Part shown: one piece after another, positions 55,998 through 64,000 of the stretch
Layout of the letters: each line of letters starts with the position of its first letter
How positions within the stretch are numbered: the first letter of the stretch is position 1
Origin: an uncultured Clostridia bacterium
GTDB lineage: Bacteria > Bacillota > Clostridia > Oscillospirales > Ruminococcaceae
NCBI GenBank assembly: GCA_944386475.1
Contig: CALXBH010000035.1
Span: 1-64,000, forward strand
DNA: 64,000 bases
Direction of reading: 5' to 3'
Notes under the pieces: model-generated
The model's input: the letters and a program-made list of their open reading frames with translations, nothing else
What the model was told of the DNA's origin: nothing
Database searches by the model: none
Made by a program: the position numbers and the translations under genes

Positions 55998-56633
55998 ATG
56001 AAAAAAGGGATTATCGGTAAAAAAATCGGTATGACCCAGGTTTTCGATGAAAAGGGAAAAGTCATCCCCGTAACCGTCATCGAAGCAGGACCCTGCGTTG
56101 TGGTCCAGAAAAAGACCGTCGAAAACGATGGTTACAACGCGGTTCAGGTGGGCTTTTCCGACCTGAAGGCGAACAAGGTCAACAAGCCGTTGAAAGGCCA
56201 TTTTGCCAAAGCGGACGTAGCGGCAAAGCGGTTTTTGAAAGAATTCCGGCTGGAAGACTGCGATTCGGTTAACGTAGGCGACATCATCAAAGCGGATACC
56301 TTCGCAGACGGAGACATCGTAGACGTGTGCGGAACCAGCAAAGGTAAAGGCTACGCGGGTACCATCAAACGCTACAACGGCCACCGGCTGAAAGAAACTC
56401 ACGGCAGCGGCCCGGTCGCGCGTCATGCGGGTTCTATGGGAGCCTGCTCCGATCCGTCCAGAATTTACAAGGGCAAAAAGATGCCCGGTCACCTGGGTGC
56501 TGAGACGGTTACCGTTCAGAACCTGGAAGTCGTGAAAGTAGACGCTGAAAATAATCTGATTGCACTGAAAGGCGCGGTGCCCGGCCCTAAAGGCGGCGTC
56601 GTCGTGATCTCCAACAGTGTCAAGAAGGCTTAA
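55998..56633 (+). CDS. rplC: 50S ribosomal protein L3
   Basis: 211 residues. It starts [26 protein letters not shown], and the central [23 protein letters not shown] loop reaches toward the peptidyl transferase centre. An insertion-free, normal length protein. AAGGAGG lies upstream. Confidence 0.98.
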   Translation: MKKGIIGKKIGMTQVFDEKGKVIPVTVIEAGPCVVVQKKTVENDGYNAVQVGFSDLKANKVNKPLKGHFAKADVAAKRFLKEFRLEDCDSVNVGDIIKADTFADGDIVDVCGTSKGKGYAGTIKRYNGHRLKETHGSGPVARHAGSMGACSDPSRIYKGKKMPGHLGAETVTVQNLEVVKVDAENNLIALKGAVPGPKGGVVVISNSVKKA

Positions 56634-56650
56634 GGGAAGGAGGAAGCATC

Positions 56651-57274
56651 ATGCCAAACGTAGCAGTTTTTGATATGGCGGGCAAAGAAGTTTCCAAAAT
56701 GGATCTTTCCGACGCTATCTTTGGAATAAAACCCAACGCAGCAGCGGTTCACGCCGCGGTTGTCAACTATCTGGCCAACCAGCGCCAGGGCACCCAGTCC
56801 ACCCTGACCCGTACCGAGGTTCGCGGCGGCGGACGGAAACCCTGGAGACAAAAAGGTACCGGCCATGCGAGACAGGGCTCCATCCGCGCTCCCCAGTGGC
56901 GGCACGGCGGTGTGGCGTTAGGCCCCAAGCCCCGGAGCTATAATTACACCCTGAACAAGAAATTAAAACGGCTGGCTTTGAAATCCGCTTTGAGCAGCAA
57001 GGTTCTGGACAACGACATGATCGTGCTGGACAGCCTGACCATGGACGAGTTTAAAACCAAGACCATCGCGGAAATGCTCAAAGCCCTTGAGGTGAACACC
57101 AAGGCGCTGCTTGTTCTGCCCAGCGTTGACCAGAAGGTCATCAAGAGCGCGAACAATCTCCCCAACGTGAAAACCGCCCAGGTGAACACCCTGAACGTGT
57201 ACGACATCGTCAACTACGATAAATTCATCGTGGTGAAAGACGCCGTCGCAAAGATCGAGGAGGTGTACGCGTAA
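56651..57274 (+). CDS. rplD: 50S ribosomal protein L4
   Basis: 207 residues, with the tunnel-lining loop [25 protein letters not shown] at about 50-75. L4 represses the S10 operon in some bacteria by binding its leader. Its stop overlaps the rplW start in TAATG. Confidence 0.98.
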   Translation: MPNVAVFDMAGKEVSKMDLSDAIFGIKPNAAAVHAAVVNYLANQRQGTQSTLTRTEVRGGGRKPWRQKGTGHARQGSIRAPQWRHGGVALGPKPRSYNYTLNKKLKRLALKSALSSKVLDNDMIVLDSLTMDEFKTKTIAEMLKALEVNTKALLVLPSVDQKVIKSANNLPNVKTAQVNTLNVYDIVNYDKFIVVKDAVAKIEEVYA

Positions 57275-57567
57275 TGAAATTGGCACAGGACATTGTCATT
57301 AAGCCGGTTATCACCGAAAACTCCATGTCCGGCATCCAGGACAAAAAATACACCTTCCAGGTGGCGAAGGACGCCAATAAAATCGAGATCGCCAAGGCGG
57401 TGGAAGAGCTTTTCGGCGTAAAAGTCAAAAAGGTCAACACCATCAACTGCCGCGGCCGCATCAAACGCGTTGGACAGAACGTCGGCAAAACCCCCGACTG
57501 GAAAAAAGCAGTCGTTACACTGGCGGCGGATTCCAAGTCCATCGAGTTCTTCGAGTCCATGGTATAG
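57274..57567 (+). CDS. rplW: 50S ribosomal protein L23
   Basis: 97 residues: [40 protein letters not shown]23 lies at the exit tunnel and is the docking site for trigger factor and SRP. The first hairpin of the array described next begins at the last base of its stop codon. Confidence 0.98.
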   Translation: MKLAQDIVIKPVITENSMSGIQDKKYTFQVAKDANKIEIAKAVEELFGVKVKKVNTINCRGRIKRVGQNVGKTPDWKKAVVTLAADSKSIEFFESMV

Positions 57568-57785
57568 AATGAAACGCAAAGCGTTTCATTCATTGGAAAT
57601 TTGCTTGTAGCACTGATGTGCTACAGTTGCTTCGCAACACCGCAAATTTCACTCTGCAACAAGCAATAGAAAAGAGACGCAAAGCGTTTCTTCATTGAAA
57701 ATTTGCGGCTTATTATCCGCGGTTTTATACCGCGTGGATCGAGAGCGTTAGGCTCTCAGGTGATGTATGAGGGGCGCCACCCCTC
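57567..57785 (+). repeat. Array of seven hairpins inside the S10 operon
   Basis: The 247-bp rplW-rplB gap holds, in order: GAATGAAACGC/GCGTTTCATTC (57567-57577/57581-57591); an outer stem GAAATTTGC/GCAAATTTC (57596-57604/57642-57650) enclosing TGTAGCAC/GTGCTACA and GTTGC/GCAAC; AAGAGACGC/GCGTTTCTT (57672-57680/57684-57692); GCGG/CCGC; CGCGG/CCGCG (57718-57722/57730-57734); GAGAGC/GCTCTC (57741-57746/57752-57757); GAGGGG/CCCCTC (57769-57774/57780-57785). The first hairpin and start of the second recur at 57674-57706. Confidence 0.85.
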
Positions 57786-57814
57786 GCTAAACCAAATCAA
57801 GGAGAGTGGAAAAA

Positions 57815-58648
57815 ATGGCAATCAAAAGTTACAAACCCACTACCCCTTCCAGACGTCAGATGACCGTTACGGATTATACCGAGCTTTCCAAAGTGGCTCC
57901 TGAAAGAAGCCTGTTAGCTCCTATGAAAAAACATTCCGGCCGCAACAGCTATGGCCGGATCACCGTCCGCCATCGGGGCGGCGGCAACCGTACCAAATAC
58001 CGCGTTATCGACTTCAAAAGGGATAAGGTTTCCATGAACGCAAACGTGCTCACCTTAGAGTACGACCCCAACCGTTCCGCCCACATTGCGCTGGTGCAGT
58101 ATGAGGACGGCGAAAAGCGGTACATCATCGCTCCCCACGGCTTAAAAGTGGGCGACGTGATCCGCGCCGGCGCAGACGCCGACATCAAACCCGGCAACGC
58201 GCTTCCGCTGACCAATATCCCGGTTGGTACCTTTATCCACAACATCGAGATGCACCCCGGCAAGGGCGCGCAGCTTGTCCGCTCCGCCGGCAACATGGCG
58301 CAGCTCATGGCCAGAGAGGGCAGCCTCGCTTTAATCCGTCTGCCTTCCGGCGAACTGCGCAACGTCCCCGCTGACTGCATGGCTACTGTCGGCCAGGTGG
58401 GCAACATCGACCACGAAAACGTCAGCATCGGCAAAGCGGGTAGAAAACGCCACATGGGTTGGCGGCCTACCGTCCGCGGTAGCGTCATGAACCCCTGCGA
58501 CCACCCCCACGGCGGCGGCGAAGGCAAATCTCCTGTGGGCCGTCCCGGACCTGTTACCCCCTGGGGTAAACCTGCTCTGGGTTACAAGACCCGTGCGAAA
58601 CATCATCGCTCCGATAAATTCATTGTAAAACGCAGGAATGCGAAGTAA
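57815..58648 (+). CDS. rplB: 50S ribosomal protein L2
   Basis: 277 residues. [16 protein letters not shown] opens it, and [19 protein letters not shown] is the conserved C-terminal block with the histidine near the peptidyl transferase centre. The ATG at 57815 is spaced correctly from AAGGAGAG; GTG 57806 falls too near. The hairpin array precedes it. Confidence 0.98.
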   Translation: MAIKSYKPTTPSRRQMTVTDYTELSKVAPERSLLAPMKKHSGRNSYGRITVRHRGGGNRTKYRVIDFKRDKVSMNANVLTLEYDPNRSAHIALVQYEDGEKRYIIAPHGLKVGDVIRAGADADIKPGNALPLTNIPVGTFIHNIEMHPGKGAQLVRSAGNMAQLMAREGSLALIRLPSGELRNVPADCMATVGQVGNIDHENVSIGKAGRKRHMGWRPTVRGSVMNPCDHPHGGGEGKSPVGRPGPVTPWGKPALGYKTRAKHHRSDKFIVKRRNAK

Positions 58649-58671
58649 TGCTGAAAGGAGGCAGATGAATA

Positions 58672-58953
58672 ATGAGCAGAAGTGTTAAAAAAGGCCCTTA
58701 TGTCCAAGAAGTATTACTCAAGAGAGTACAGCAGATGAACGAAACCGGCGAGAAACGGGTTTTAAAAACCTGGAGCCGCGCCTCCACCATCTTCCCGGAT
58801 TTTGTTGGCCATACATTCGCCGTCCATGACGGACGCAAACACGTGCCCGTATACGTCACGGAGGATATGGTAGGTCACCGCTTAGGCGAGTTTGCCCCCA
58901 CCAGAACCTTCCGGGGCCACGCGGGTTCCAAAACCACAAATAACGGGAAATAG
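58672..58953 (+). CDS. rpsS: 30S ribosomal protein S19
   Basis: 93 residues: [18 protein letters not shown] at the start, [29 protein letters not shown] in the middle and [14 protein letters not shown] near the end. It binds the 16S rRNA head with S13. Normal length, AAAGGAGG upstream. Confidence 0.98.
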   Translation: MSRSVKKGPYVQEVLLKRVQQMNETGEKRVLKTWSRASTIFPDFVGHTFAVHDGRKHVPVYVTEDMVGHRLGEFAPTRTFRGHAGSKTTNNGK

Positions 58954-58972
58954 GCCGGAAGGAGGATTTTAA

Positions 58973-59308
58973 ATGGAAGCAAGAGCTTATCTTAGAAATG
59001 CCCGCATTGCTCCCCGTAAGGTCCAGATCGTCCTTGACTTGATCCGGAACAAACCCACGGACGTTGCGATGGCAATTTTGAAAAATACACCCAAGGCTGC
59101 TTGCGAGCCGCTGGAAAAGCTTCTGAAGTCGGCCATTGCTAACGCGGAACACAACCATCACATGGACACAAACAACCTGTATGTGTCCGAGTGCTTCGTT
59201 AGCCCCGGCCCTACGATGAAGAGAATCAGACCCAGAGCACGGGGCCGCGCGTTCCGTGTTCTGAAACGGACTTCACATGTCACCATGGTCGTGAAAGAGC
59301 ACGAATAA
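58973..59308 (+). CDS. rplV: 50S ribosomal protein L22
   Basis: 111 residues: [26 protein letters not shown] at the start and the tunnel hairpin region [24 protein letters not shown]. This hairpin is where macrolide-resistance changes occur in other species; the sequence here looks ordinary. Confidence 0.98.
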   Translation: MEARAYLRNARIAPRKVQIVLDLIRNKPTDVAMAILKNTPKAACEPLEKLLKSAIANAEHNHHMDTNNLYVSECFVSPGPTMKRIRPRARGRAFRVLKRTSHVTMVVKEHE

Positions 59309-59328
59309 GCTGAAAGAGGAGGTAAACT

Positions 59329-60027
59329 ATGGGACAAAAAGTAAACCCCCACGGTCTTCGCGTGGGCGTGATTAAAGATTGGGATTCCCGCTGGTTTGCA
59401 AGAGATGACGCTTTCGGCGATATCCTGGTTGAGGATTATAAAGTTCGGAACTTCATTAAAAAGAGCTTGTATGCAGCCGGCGTCCCCCGCATCGAGATCG
59501 AGCGCGACGCTTTAAGAGTCAGAATCCATATCCACTGCGCCAAACCCGGCCTGGTAATCGGCAAGGGCGGCGCGGAAATCGAAAAACTGCGCGCCAAAGT
59601 GCAGGAAATGCTGGGCAAACCGGTTACCATCAACATCGTTGAGGTCCGTCAGCCCGACTTAAACGCGCAGCTGGTGGCAGAAAACATCGCTTCCCAGTTG
59701 GAGCGCCGTATTTCTTTCCGCCGCGCTATGAAACAGTGCATCTCCCGCACCATGAAACTGGGTGCGAAGGGCATCAAAACCCGCGTTTCCGGCCGTTTGG
59801 GCGGAGCGGAGATCGCCCGCAACGAAAGCTATCACGAGGGGACCATCCCCCTGCAGACCATCCGCGCTGACATCGACTACGGTTTTGCCGAAGCGCACAC
59901 CACCTACGGCCGCATCGGCGTTAAGGTCTGGATCTACAAAGGCGAAGTCCTGAAGGGCGAAGTGAAGGAAGAAAAACCTCGCTTTGAGCGCAGAAGGGCT
60001 CCCCGCAAAGAAGGAGGAAGTAAATAA
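59329..60027 (+). CDS. rpsC: 30S ribosomal protein S3
   Basis: 232 residues: [23 protein letters not shown], a KH domain with [13 protein letters not shown], and the C-terminal [31 protein letters not shown]. It forms part of the mRNA entry site. Its stop overlaps the rplP start by one base. Confidence 0.98.
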   Translation: MGQKVNPHGLRVGVIKDWDSRWFARDDAFGDILVEDYKVRNFIKKSLYAAGVPRIEIERDALRVRIHIHCAKPGLVIGKGGAEIEKLRAKVQEMLGKPVTINIVEVRQPDLNAQLVAENIASQLERRISFRRAMKQCISRTMKLGAKGIKTRVSGRLGGAEIARNESYHEGTIPLQTIRADIDYGFAEAHTTYGRIGVKVWIYKGEVLKGEVKEEKPRFERRRAPRKEGGSK

Positions 60028-60452
60028 TGCTGCTGCCAAAACGTGTGAAATACCGCCGCGTCCACAGAGGACGTCTGACCGGTAAAGCCACCCGCGGCAC
60101 CACTGTCAGCCACGGCGAGTACGGCCTGGTTGCCCTGCAGCCCGCGTGGATTACTTCCAACCAGATCGAGGCGGCCCGTATCGCCATGACCCGTTACACC
60201 AAACGTGGCGGTCAGGTTTGGATCAAAATTTTCCCCGACAAGCCGGTTACCGAAAAGCCCGCTGAAACTCGAATGGGTTCCGGTAAAGGTTCCCCCGAGT
60301 ACTGGGTGGCGGTTGTAAAGCCCGGCCGGGTTATGTTTGAAATCGCCGGCGTTTCCGAAGAGGACGCCAGAGAAGCAATGCGTCTTGCTATGCACAAGCT
60401 GCCCATTAAGTGCAAGTTTGTGAAAAAGGATGAACAGGGTGGTGAGCAATAA
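60027..60452 (+). CDS. rplP: 50S ribosomal protein L16
   Basis: 141 residues: [20 protein letters not shown], then [40 protein letters not shown]. It contacts the A-site tRNA region. It overlaps rpmC by one base (TAATG). Confidence 0.98.
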   Translation: MLLPKRVKYRRVHRGRLTGKATRGTTVSHGEYGLVALQPAWITSNQIEAARIAMTRYTKRGGQVWIKIFPDKPVTEKPAETRMGSGKGSPEYWVAVVKPGRVMFEIAGVSEEDAREAMRLAMHKLPIKCKFVKKDEQGGEQ

Positions 60453-60655
60453 TGAAAGCTTCTGAAATTCGCGACATGAATTTAAACGAATTAAACGCTA
60501 AGGAAAAAGAGCTCAAAGCGGAGCTGTTTAACCTTCGTTTCCAGCTTGCTGTAAACCAGCTTGAAAATCCGATGCGCATCAAGGCTGTCAAAAAAGACAT
60601 TGCTCGCATAAAAACAATTATGCGCGAAATGGAACTGAAAGCCGACGCGCAGTAA
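60452..60655 (+). CDS. rpmC: 50S ribosomal protein L29
   Basis: 67 residues forming two helices: [32 protein letters not shown] and [21 protein letters not shown]. It lies near L23 at the tunnel exit. The standard position after rplP supports the call. Confidence 0.97.
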   Translation: MKASEIRDMNLNELNAKEKELKAELFNLRFQLAVNQLENPMRIKAVKKDIARIKTIMREMELKADAQ

Positions 60656-60676
60656 GAACGAAGGGAGGAGTAAGCT

Positions 60677-60943
60677 GTGAACTCTGCAAACGAAAGAAAC
60701 CTGAGAAAAACCAGGGTTGGAATGGTTGTCAGCAACAAGATGGACAAGACCGTCGTCGTGGCCATTAAAGACAACGTAAAGCACCCCCTTTACAAAAAGA
60801 TCATCAAACGCACCGTGAAGTTCAAGGCGCATGACGCGGAAAACGCATGCAACATCGGCGACAAGGTCCAGATCATGGAAACCCGTCCCATCTCCAAGGA
60901 CAAACGGTGGAGAGTCACTCAGATCATCGAGAAAGCGAAATAA
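60677..60943 (+). CDS. rpsQ: 30S ribosomal protein S17
   Basis: 88 residues of OB fold: [42 protein letters not shown] and [23 protein letters not shown] start behind GGGAGGAG. A primary 16S rRNA-binding protein. Confidence 0.98.
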   Translation: MNSANERNLRKTRVGMVVSNKMDKTVVVAIKDNVKHPLYKKIIKRTVKFKAHDAENACNIGDKVQIMETRPISKDKRWRVTQIIEKAK

Positions 60944-60989
60944 TTGGACGGAATTTTTTCCGTTGTGATACCGAAAGGAGGAACGCACT

Positions 60990-61358
60990 GTGATACAGAT
61001 GCAAACATCCCTGAAGGTCGCCGATAACACCGGCGCCAAGGAGTTAATGTGTATCCGTGTGTTGGGCGGTTCCCGTAGAAGGTACGCCAACATTGGCGAC
61101 GTTGTGGTAGCTTCGGTTAAAAAAGCAACACCCGGCGGCGTTGTTAAAAAAGGCGATGTTGTGAAAGCAGTAATCGTTCGTTCAGCCAAAGGCCTTCGCC
61201 GGAGCGACGGTACCTATATCCGCTTCGACGAAAACGCGGCTGTTATTATCCGTGATGACAAAAACCCCAGAGGTACCCGTATCTTTGGGCCGGTTGCCAG
61301 AGAGCTCCGCGAAAAGGATTACATGAAGATCCTGTCTCTGGCCCCCGAAGTACTGTAA
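60990..61358 (+). CDS. rplN: 50S ribosomal protein L14
   Basis: 122 residues: [27 protein letters not shown], and the end [21 protein letters not shown] start behind AAAGGAGG. In many bacteria it opens the spc operon; here a 46-bp gap with no clear promoter separates it from rpsQ. Confidence 0.98.
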   Translation: MIQMQTSLKVADNTGAKELMCIRVLGGSRRRYANIGDVVVASVKKATPGGVVKKGDVVKAVIVRSAKGLRRSDGTYIRFDENAAVIIRDDKNPRGTRIFGPVARELREKDYMKILSLAPEVL

Positions 61359-61373
61359 TGGAGGTGCGCTGAC

Positions 61374-61718
61374 GTGAGCAAAATGCATGTGAAAACCGGC
61401 GACACCGTGGTGCTTCTGACCGGTAAGTACAAAGATAAGTACAAAGACGACAAGAAAACTCCCCGCACCGGAAAAGTGCTGGAAGTAAGCCCCAAAGAGG
61501 GCAAGGTGATCGTTGAGGGCATCAACGTGATCACCAAACATGTCAAGCCGAAAAGGATGGGCGAAACCGGCGGTCTCGTGAAAGCCGAAGCCCCGATCTA
61601 TGCCTGCAAGGTGATGCTGGTCTGCCCCAAATGCAACAAGCCTGCCAGAACCGGCGTTAAGATCCTGAAGGACGGCAAAAAAGTCCGCGTTTGCAAAAAG
61701 TGCGGCGAAACTTTCTAA
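61374..61718 (+). CDS. rplX: 50S ribosomal protein L24, zinc-ribbon form
   Basis: 114 residues. The KOW motif region starts [30 protein letters not shown], with a KYKD duplication that lengthens the first loop. The C-terminal half has [11 protein letters not shown] and CKKCGE, a four-cysteine zinc site seen in many Firmicutes. GTG start behind GGAGGTG. It starts 50S assembly. Confidence 0.97.
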   Translation: MSKMHVKTGDTVVLLTGKYKDKYKDDKKTPRTGKVLEVSPKEGKVIVEGINVITKHVKPKRMGETGGLVKAEAPIYACKVMLVCPKCNKPARTGVKILKDGKKVRVCKKCGETF

Positions 61719-61735
61719 AGTGAGGAGGAGTATTC

Positions 61736-62275
61736 ATGGCTAGACTGAAAGAGACCTATGTAAAAGAAGTAGCGCCTGCTTTGATGAAAAAGTTCGGCTA
61801 CAAAAGTGTCATGCAGATTCCGAAGCTTGAGAAAGTTGTGATCAACGTCGGTTGCGGTGAAGCGAGAGATAACCAGAAGGTTATCGACGCGATCTTAATC
61901 GACCTGGCTGCTATCACCGGTCAGAAACCGGTGGTCTGCAAAGCGAAAAAATCCGTCGCAAACTTCAAGCTCCGTGAGGGCATGAACATCGGCGCCAAAG
62001 TAACCCTTCGCGCCGACCGGATGTATGAGTTCGTTGACCGTCTGTTCAACGTGGCTCTCCCCCGGGTTAGAGACTTCCGCGGAATCAACGCCAACTCTTT
62101 CGACGGCCGGGGCAACTATTCCATGGGCCTGAAAGAGCAGCTGATCTTCCCGGAGATCGAATACGACAAAATCGATAAGGTTCGCGGCATGGACATCTGC
62201 TTTGTCACCACCGCGAAGACCGACGAGGAAGCCCGCGAGCTGCTCACGCTGATGGGCGCTCCGTTCGCAAAGTAA
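61736..62275 (+). CDS. rplE: 50S ribosomal protein L5
   Basis: 179 residues: [30 protein letters not shown] and the C-terminal [33 protein letters not shown]. It binds 5S rRNA with L18. Normal length, GAGGAG upstream. Confidence 0.98.
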   Translation: MARLKETYVKEVAPALMKKFGYKSVMQIPKLEKVVINVGCGEARDNQKVIDAILIDLAAITGQKPVVCKAKKSVANFKLREGMNIGAKVTLRADRMYEFVDRLFNVALPRVRDFRGINANSFDGRGNYSMGLKEQLIFPEIEYDKIDKVRGMDICFVTTAKTDEEARELLTLMGAPFAK

Positions 62276-62291
62276 AGGGAGGAAAGTAAAC

Positions 62292-62477
62292 GTGGCTAAA
62301 AAATCTATGATTGCTAAGCAGAAAAGGGAGCCCAAGTTTTCCACCCGTGCCTACAACAGGTGCAAAATCTGCGGAAGGCCTCACGCTTATCTGCGCAAAT
62401 ACGGCATCTGCCGTATCTGCTTCAGAGAGCTGGCCTACAAGGGCCAGATCCCGGGCGTGAAAAAGGCTAGCTGGTAA
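62292..62477 (+). CDS. rpsZ: 30S ribosomal protein S14, zinc form
   Basis: 61 residues. The short type Z form has zinc ligands Cys24, Cys27, Cys40 and Cys43. It starts with GTG behind GGGAGG. A zinc-free paralogue, made by some bacteria under zinc limitation, is not in this window. Confidence 0.98.
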   Translation: MAKKSMIAKQKREPKFSTRAYNRCKICGRPHAYLRKYGICRICFRELAYKGQIPGVKKASW

Positions 62478-62501
62478 GCACGAGCAAAGGAGGTTGACGG
62501 C

Positions 62502-62900
62502 ATGCAAATCACCGATACTATCGCTGATATGTTGACGCGGATCCGCAACGCGAACTCCGCCAAGCATGACACGGTGGACATCCCCGCGTCCAACATGAAA
62601 AAAGCGATTGCCCAGATCCTGGTGGATGAGGGCTATGTTAAAGGCTTTCAGGTCGTAGAAGACGGAAAGCAGGGCATTATCCGTATGACGTTGAAATACG
62701 GCGAAAATAAAACGCCGGTGATCACCGGCCTGCGCAGAGTCTCGAAGCCCGGCCTGCGTATCTATACAAGCTGCGAGGATATGCCTAAGGTCATGAAAGG
62801 CCTCGGCATCGCGATTTTATCAACTTCGAAGGGTGTTAAGACCGACCGCGACGCTCGTAAAGAGCATGTTGGCGGCGAGGTTTTGGCATTCGTCTGGTAA
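62502..62900 (+). CDS. rpsH: 30S ribosomal protein S8
   Basis: 132 residues: [31 protein letters not shown] at the start and [33 protein letters not shown] at the end. In E. coli it is the translational repressor of the spc operon. AAGGAGG upstream. Confidence 0.98.
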   Translation: MQITDTIADMLTRIRNANSAKHDTVDIPASNMKKAIAQILVDEGYVKGFQVVEDGKQGIIRMTLKYGENKTPVITGLRRVSKPGLRIYTSCEDMPKVMKGLGIAILSTSKGVKTDRDARKEHVGGEVLAFVW

Positions 62901-62915
62901 GGAGGAAACACAGGA

Positions 62916-63461
62916 ATGTCTCGTATCGGAAGAAAACCTATTGATGTTCCCTCCAATGTCGAAGTGAAACTCGACGGCCATCACATCACTGTGAAGGGCC
63001 CGAAGGGAACCCTTGAAAAAGACATCCGGCCGGAACTGACGGTGACCTATGAGAACAATGTGATCACCGTAACCCGCCCGGACGACCAGAAGGAAAACAG
63101 ATCGATCCATGGCCTGACCAGAACCCTGATCGCCAACATGGTAGAGGGTGTGGTCAACGGCTATTCCAAAGAACTGGAAATCAACGGCGTTGGTTACCGT
63201 GCGGCAAAACAGGGCAAAGACCTTGTGATGAACCTTGGTTACTCCCATCAGGTTATCGTGCCGGAAGTGGACGGCATCACCATTGATGTCCCCCAGCCCA
63301 ACAAGGTTGTGATCTCCGGCCCGGACAAACAGCAAGTAGGTCAGTTTGCTGCAGAAGTGCGCGAAAAACGTCCCCCCGAGCCTTATAAGGGCAAAGGTAT
63401 TAAGTATGTGGACGAGCATATCGTGCGCAAAGAAGGAAAAGCCGGTAAAGGTAAGAAGTAA
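62916..63461 (+). CDS. rplF: 50S ribosomal protein L6
   Basis: 181 residues: SRIGRKPIDVPSNVEVKLDGHHITVKGPKG, and the C-terminal GPDKQQVGQFAAEVREKRPPEPYKGKGIKY. It has two repeated domains near the GTPase centre. AAGGAGG upstream. Confidence 0.98.
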   Translation: MSRIGRKPIDVPSNVEVKLDGHHITVKGPKGTLEKDIRPELTVTYENNVITVTRPDDQKENRSIHGLTRTLIANMVEGVVNGYSKELEINGVGYRAAKQGKDLVMNLGYSHQVIVPEVDGITIDVPQPNKVVISGPDKQQVGQFAAEVREKRPPEPYKGKGIKYVDEHIVRKEGKAGKGKK

Positions 63462-63475
63462 AGGAGTGACAAGCA

Positions 63476-63835
63476 ATGGTGACAAGGCCTGACAGCAACA
63501 AGGCAAGAGCAATCAGGCACCGCAGGGTGCGCGGAAAGATTTCCGGTACGCCCCAGCGTCCACGCCTTAATGTATTCCGCTCCACCAAACATATCTATGC
63601 GCAGCTTATTGACGATGTCAATGGCGTAACCCTTGCAGCCGCTTCTTCTCTGGAGAAGGATTTCGAAGGAACCGGCGGCAACAAGGAAGCAGCACGTAAA
63701 GTTGGTCAGCTGATTGCCAAAAAGGCGGCTGAAAAAGGGATCACCGACGTGGTGTTCGACCGCGGCGGCTACCTGTATCACGGCCGCGTGATGGAACTGG
63801 CTGAAGGAGCCCGCGAAGGCGGCCTCAAATTCTAG
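63476..63835 (+). CDS. rplR: 50S ribosomal protein L18
   Basis: 119 residues: [31 protein letters not shown], and [26 protein letters not shown]. It carries 5S rRNA to the 50S subunit. ATG behind AAGGAG. Confidence 0.98.
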   Translation: MVTRPDSNKARAIRHRRVRGKISGTPQRPRLNVFRSTKHIYAQLIDDVNGVTLAAASSLEKDFEGTGGNKEAARKVGQLIAKKAAEKGITDVVFDRGGYLYHGRVMELAEGAREGGLKF

Positions 63836-63849
63836 GAGGAGGTATTCAT

Positions 63850-64000
63850 TTGGCTAGGATAGATGGTTCTGCACTGGAATTGCAAGAAAAAGTCGTCGCC
63901 ATCAACCGTGTATCCAAAACGGTAAAAGGCGGACGGATCTTTAAATTTGCCGCCCTGGTCGTCGTTGGCGATGAAAACGGAACAATCGGTTTCGGCATCG
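63850..64000 (+). CDS. rpsE: 30S ribosomal protein S5 (partial)
   Basis: The first 50 residues are visible before the window ends: [41 protein letters not shown], the S5 double-stranded RNA-binding domain. TTG start at 63850 behind GGAGGAGG. The order rplR-rpsE is standard, and rpmD and rplO are expected next. Confidence 0.96.
   Translation, partial: MARIDGSALELQEKVVAINRVSKTVKGGRIFKFAALVVVGDENGTIGFGI

Noticed and set aside
57703-57903. A 66-codon frame spanning the hairpin array and rplB start
   Set aside because: It overlaps rplB out of frame and is made of hairpin sequence; there is no ribosome-binding site.

Overview
The window looks like chromosome of an anaerobic, spore-forming Firmicute of class Clostridia, most like the Oscillospiraceae/Ruminococcaceae. 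The evidence is a spoVAC-AD-AE operon, IreB, FakA, Asp23, RNase J and GdpP, a rubrerythrin, Clostridia-type gene order around rplI-dnaB and tilS-hpt-ftsH, strong AGGAGG-type ribosome binding sites, and many GTG and TTG starts in rather GC-rich DNA. The assignment is inference from gene content; there is no rRNA gene to confirm it.

Layout. 1-1.4 kb: the end of one gene, two small XRE-type regulators with palindromic operator candidates, and two copies of a 124-bp repeat. 1.4-6.7 kb: a TPR/DUF4261 protein, a lipoprotein and an orphan ABC ATPase. 6.9-10.3 kb: spore genes spoVAC-AD-AE, then purA. 11.3-15.2 kb: a methionine block (metF, a separate MetH activation domain, and a MetH that lacks that domain). 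15.4-19.7 kb: ireB, the NAD(P)HX repair enzyme, and a PadR-DUF1700-DUF4097 operon. 20-25.2 kb: gdhA, a polar amino acid ABC transporter and an RluA-type pseudouridine synthase. 25.6-34.9 kb: mostly minus strand, with an XRE regulator divergent from a small Cys-rich protein, then ilvE, an acetyltransferase, a methyltransferase, recG, fakA, an Asp23 protein and a peptide-type binding lipoprotein. 35.5-40.5 kb: an AI-2E-type membrane protein, an AT-rich secreted protein with a companion, rubrerythrin, and a degenerate phosphohexomutase-like protein. 40.9-51.4 kb: rnj, gdpP, rplI, dnaB, tilS, hpt, ftsH. 51.6-55.2 kb: four paralogous membrane proteins, the third interrupted by an in-frame amber codon. 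55.6-64 kb: the S10-spc ribosomal protein operons from rpsJ to a partial rpsE.

The most unusual content is in the gaps. At least eight copies of a roughly 100-bp element can fold into a closed three-helix structure followed by a terminator-like hairpin. The copy at 30987-31082 has largely different stem sequences but keeps the pairing, which suggests a conserved structure. A second repeat family carries a GGATGAGG motif beside a hairpin whose sequence changes while pairing is kept, and a third (98-221, 1126-1249, relative at 21713-21770) has one copy bounded by 18-bp inverted repeats. A separate array of seven hairpins lies inside the S10 operon between rplW and rplB, where genes are normally packed tightly. 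No tRNA, rRNA, CRISPR array, transposase or phage gene was recognised.
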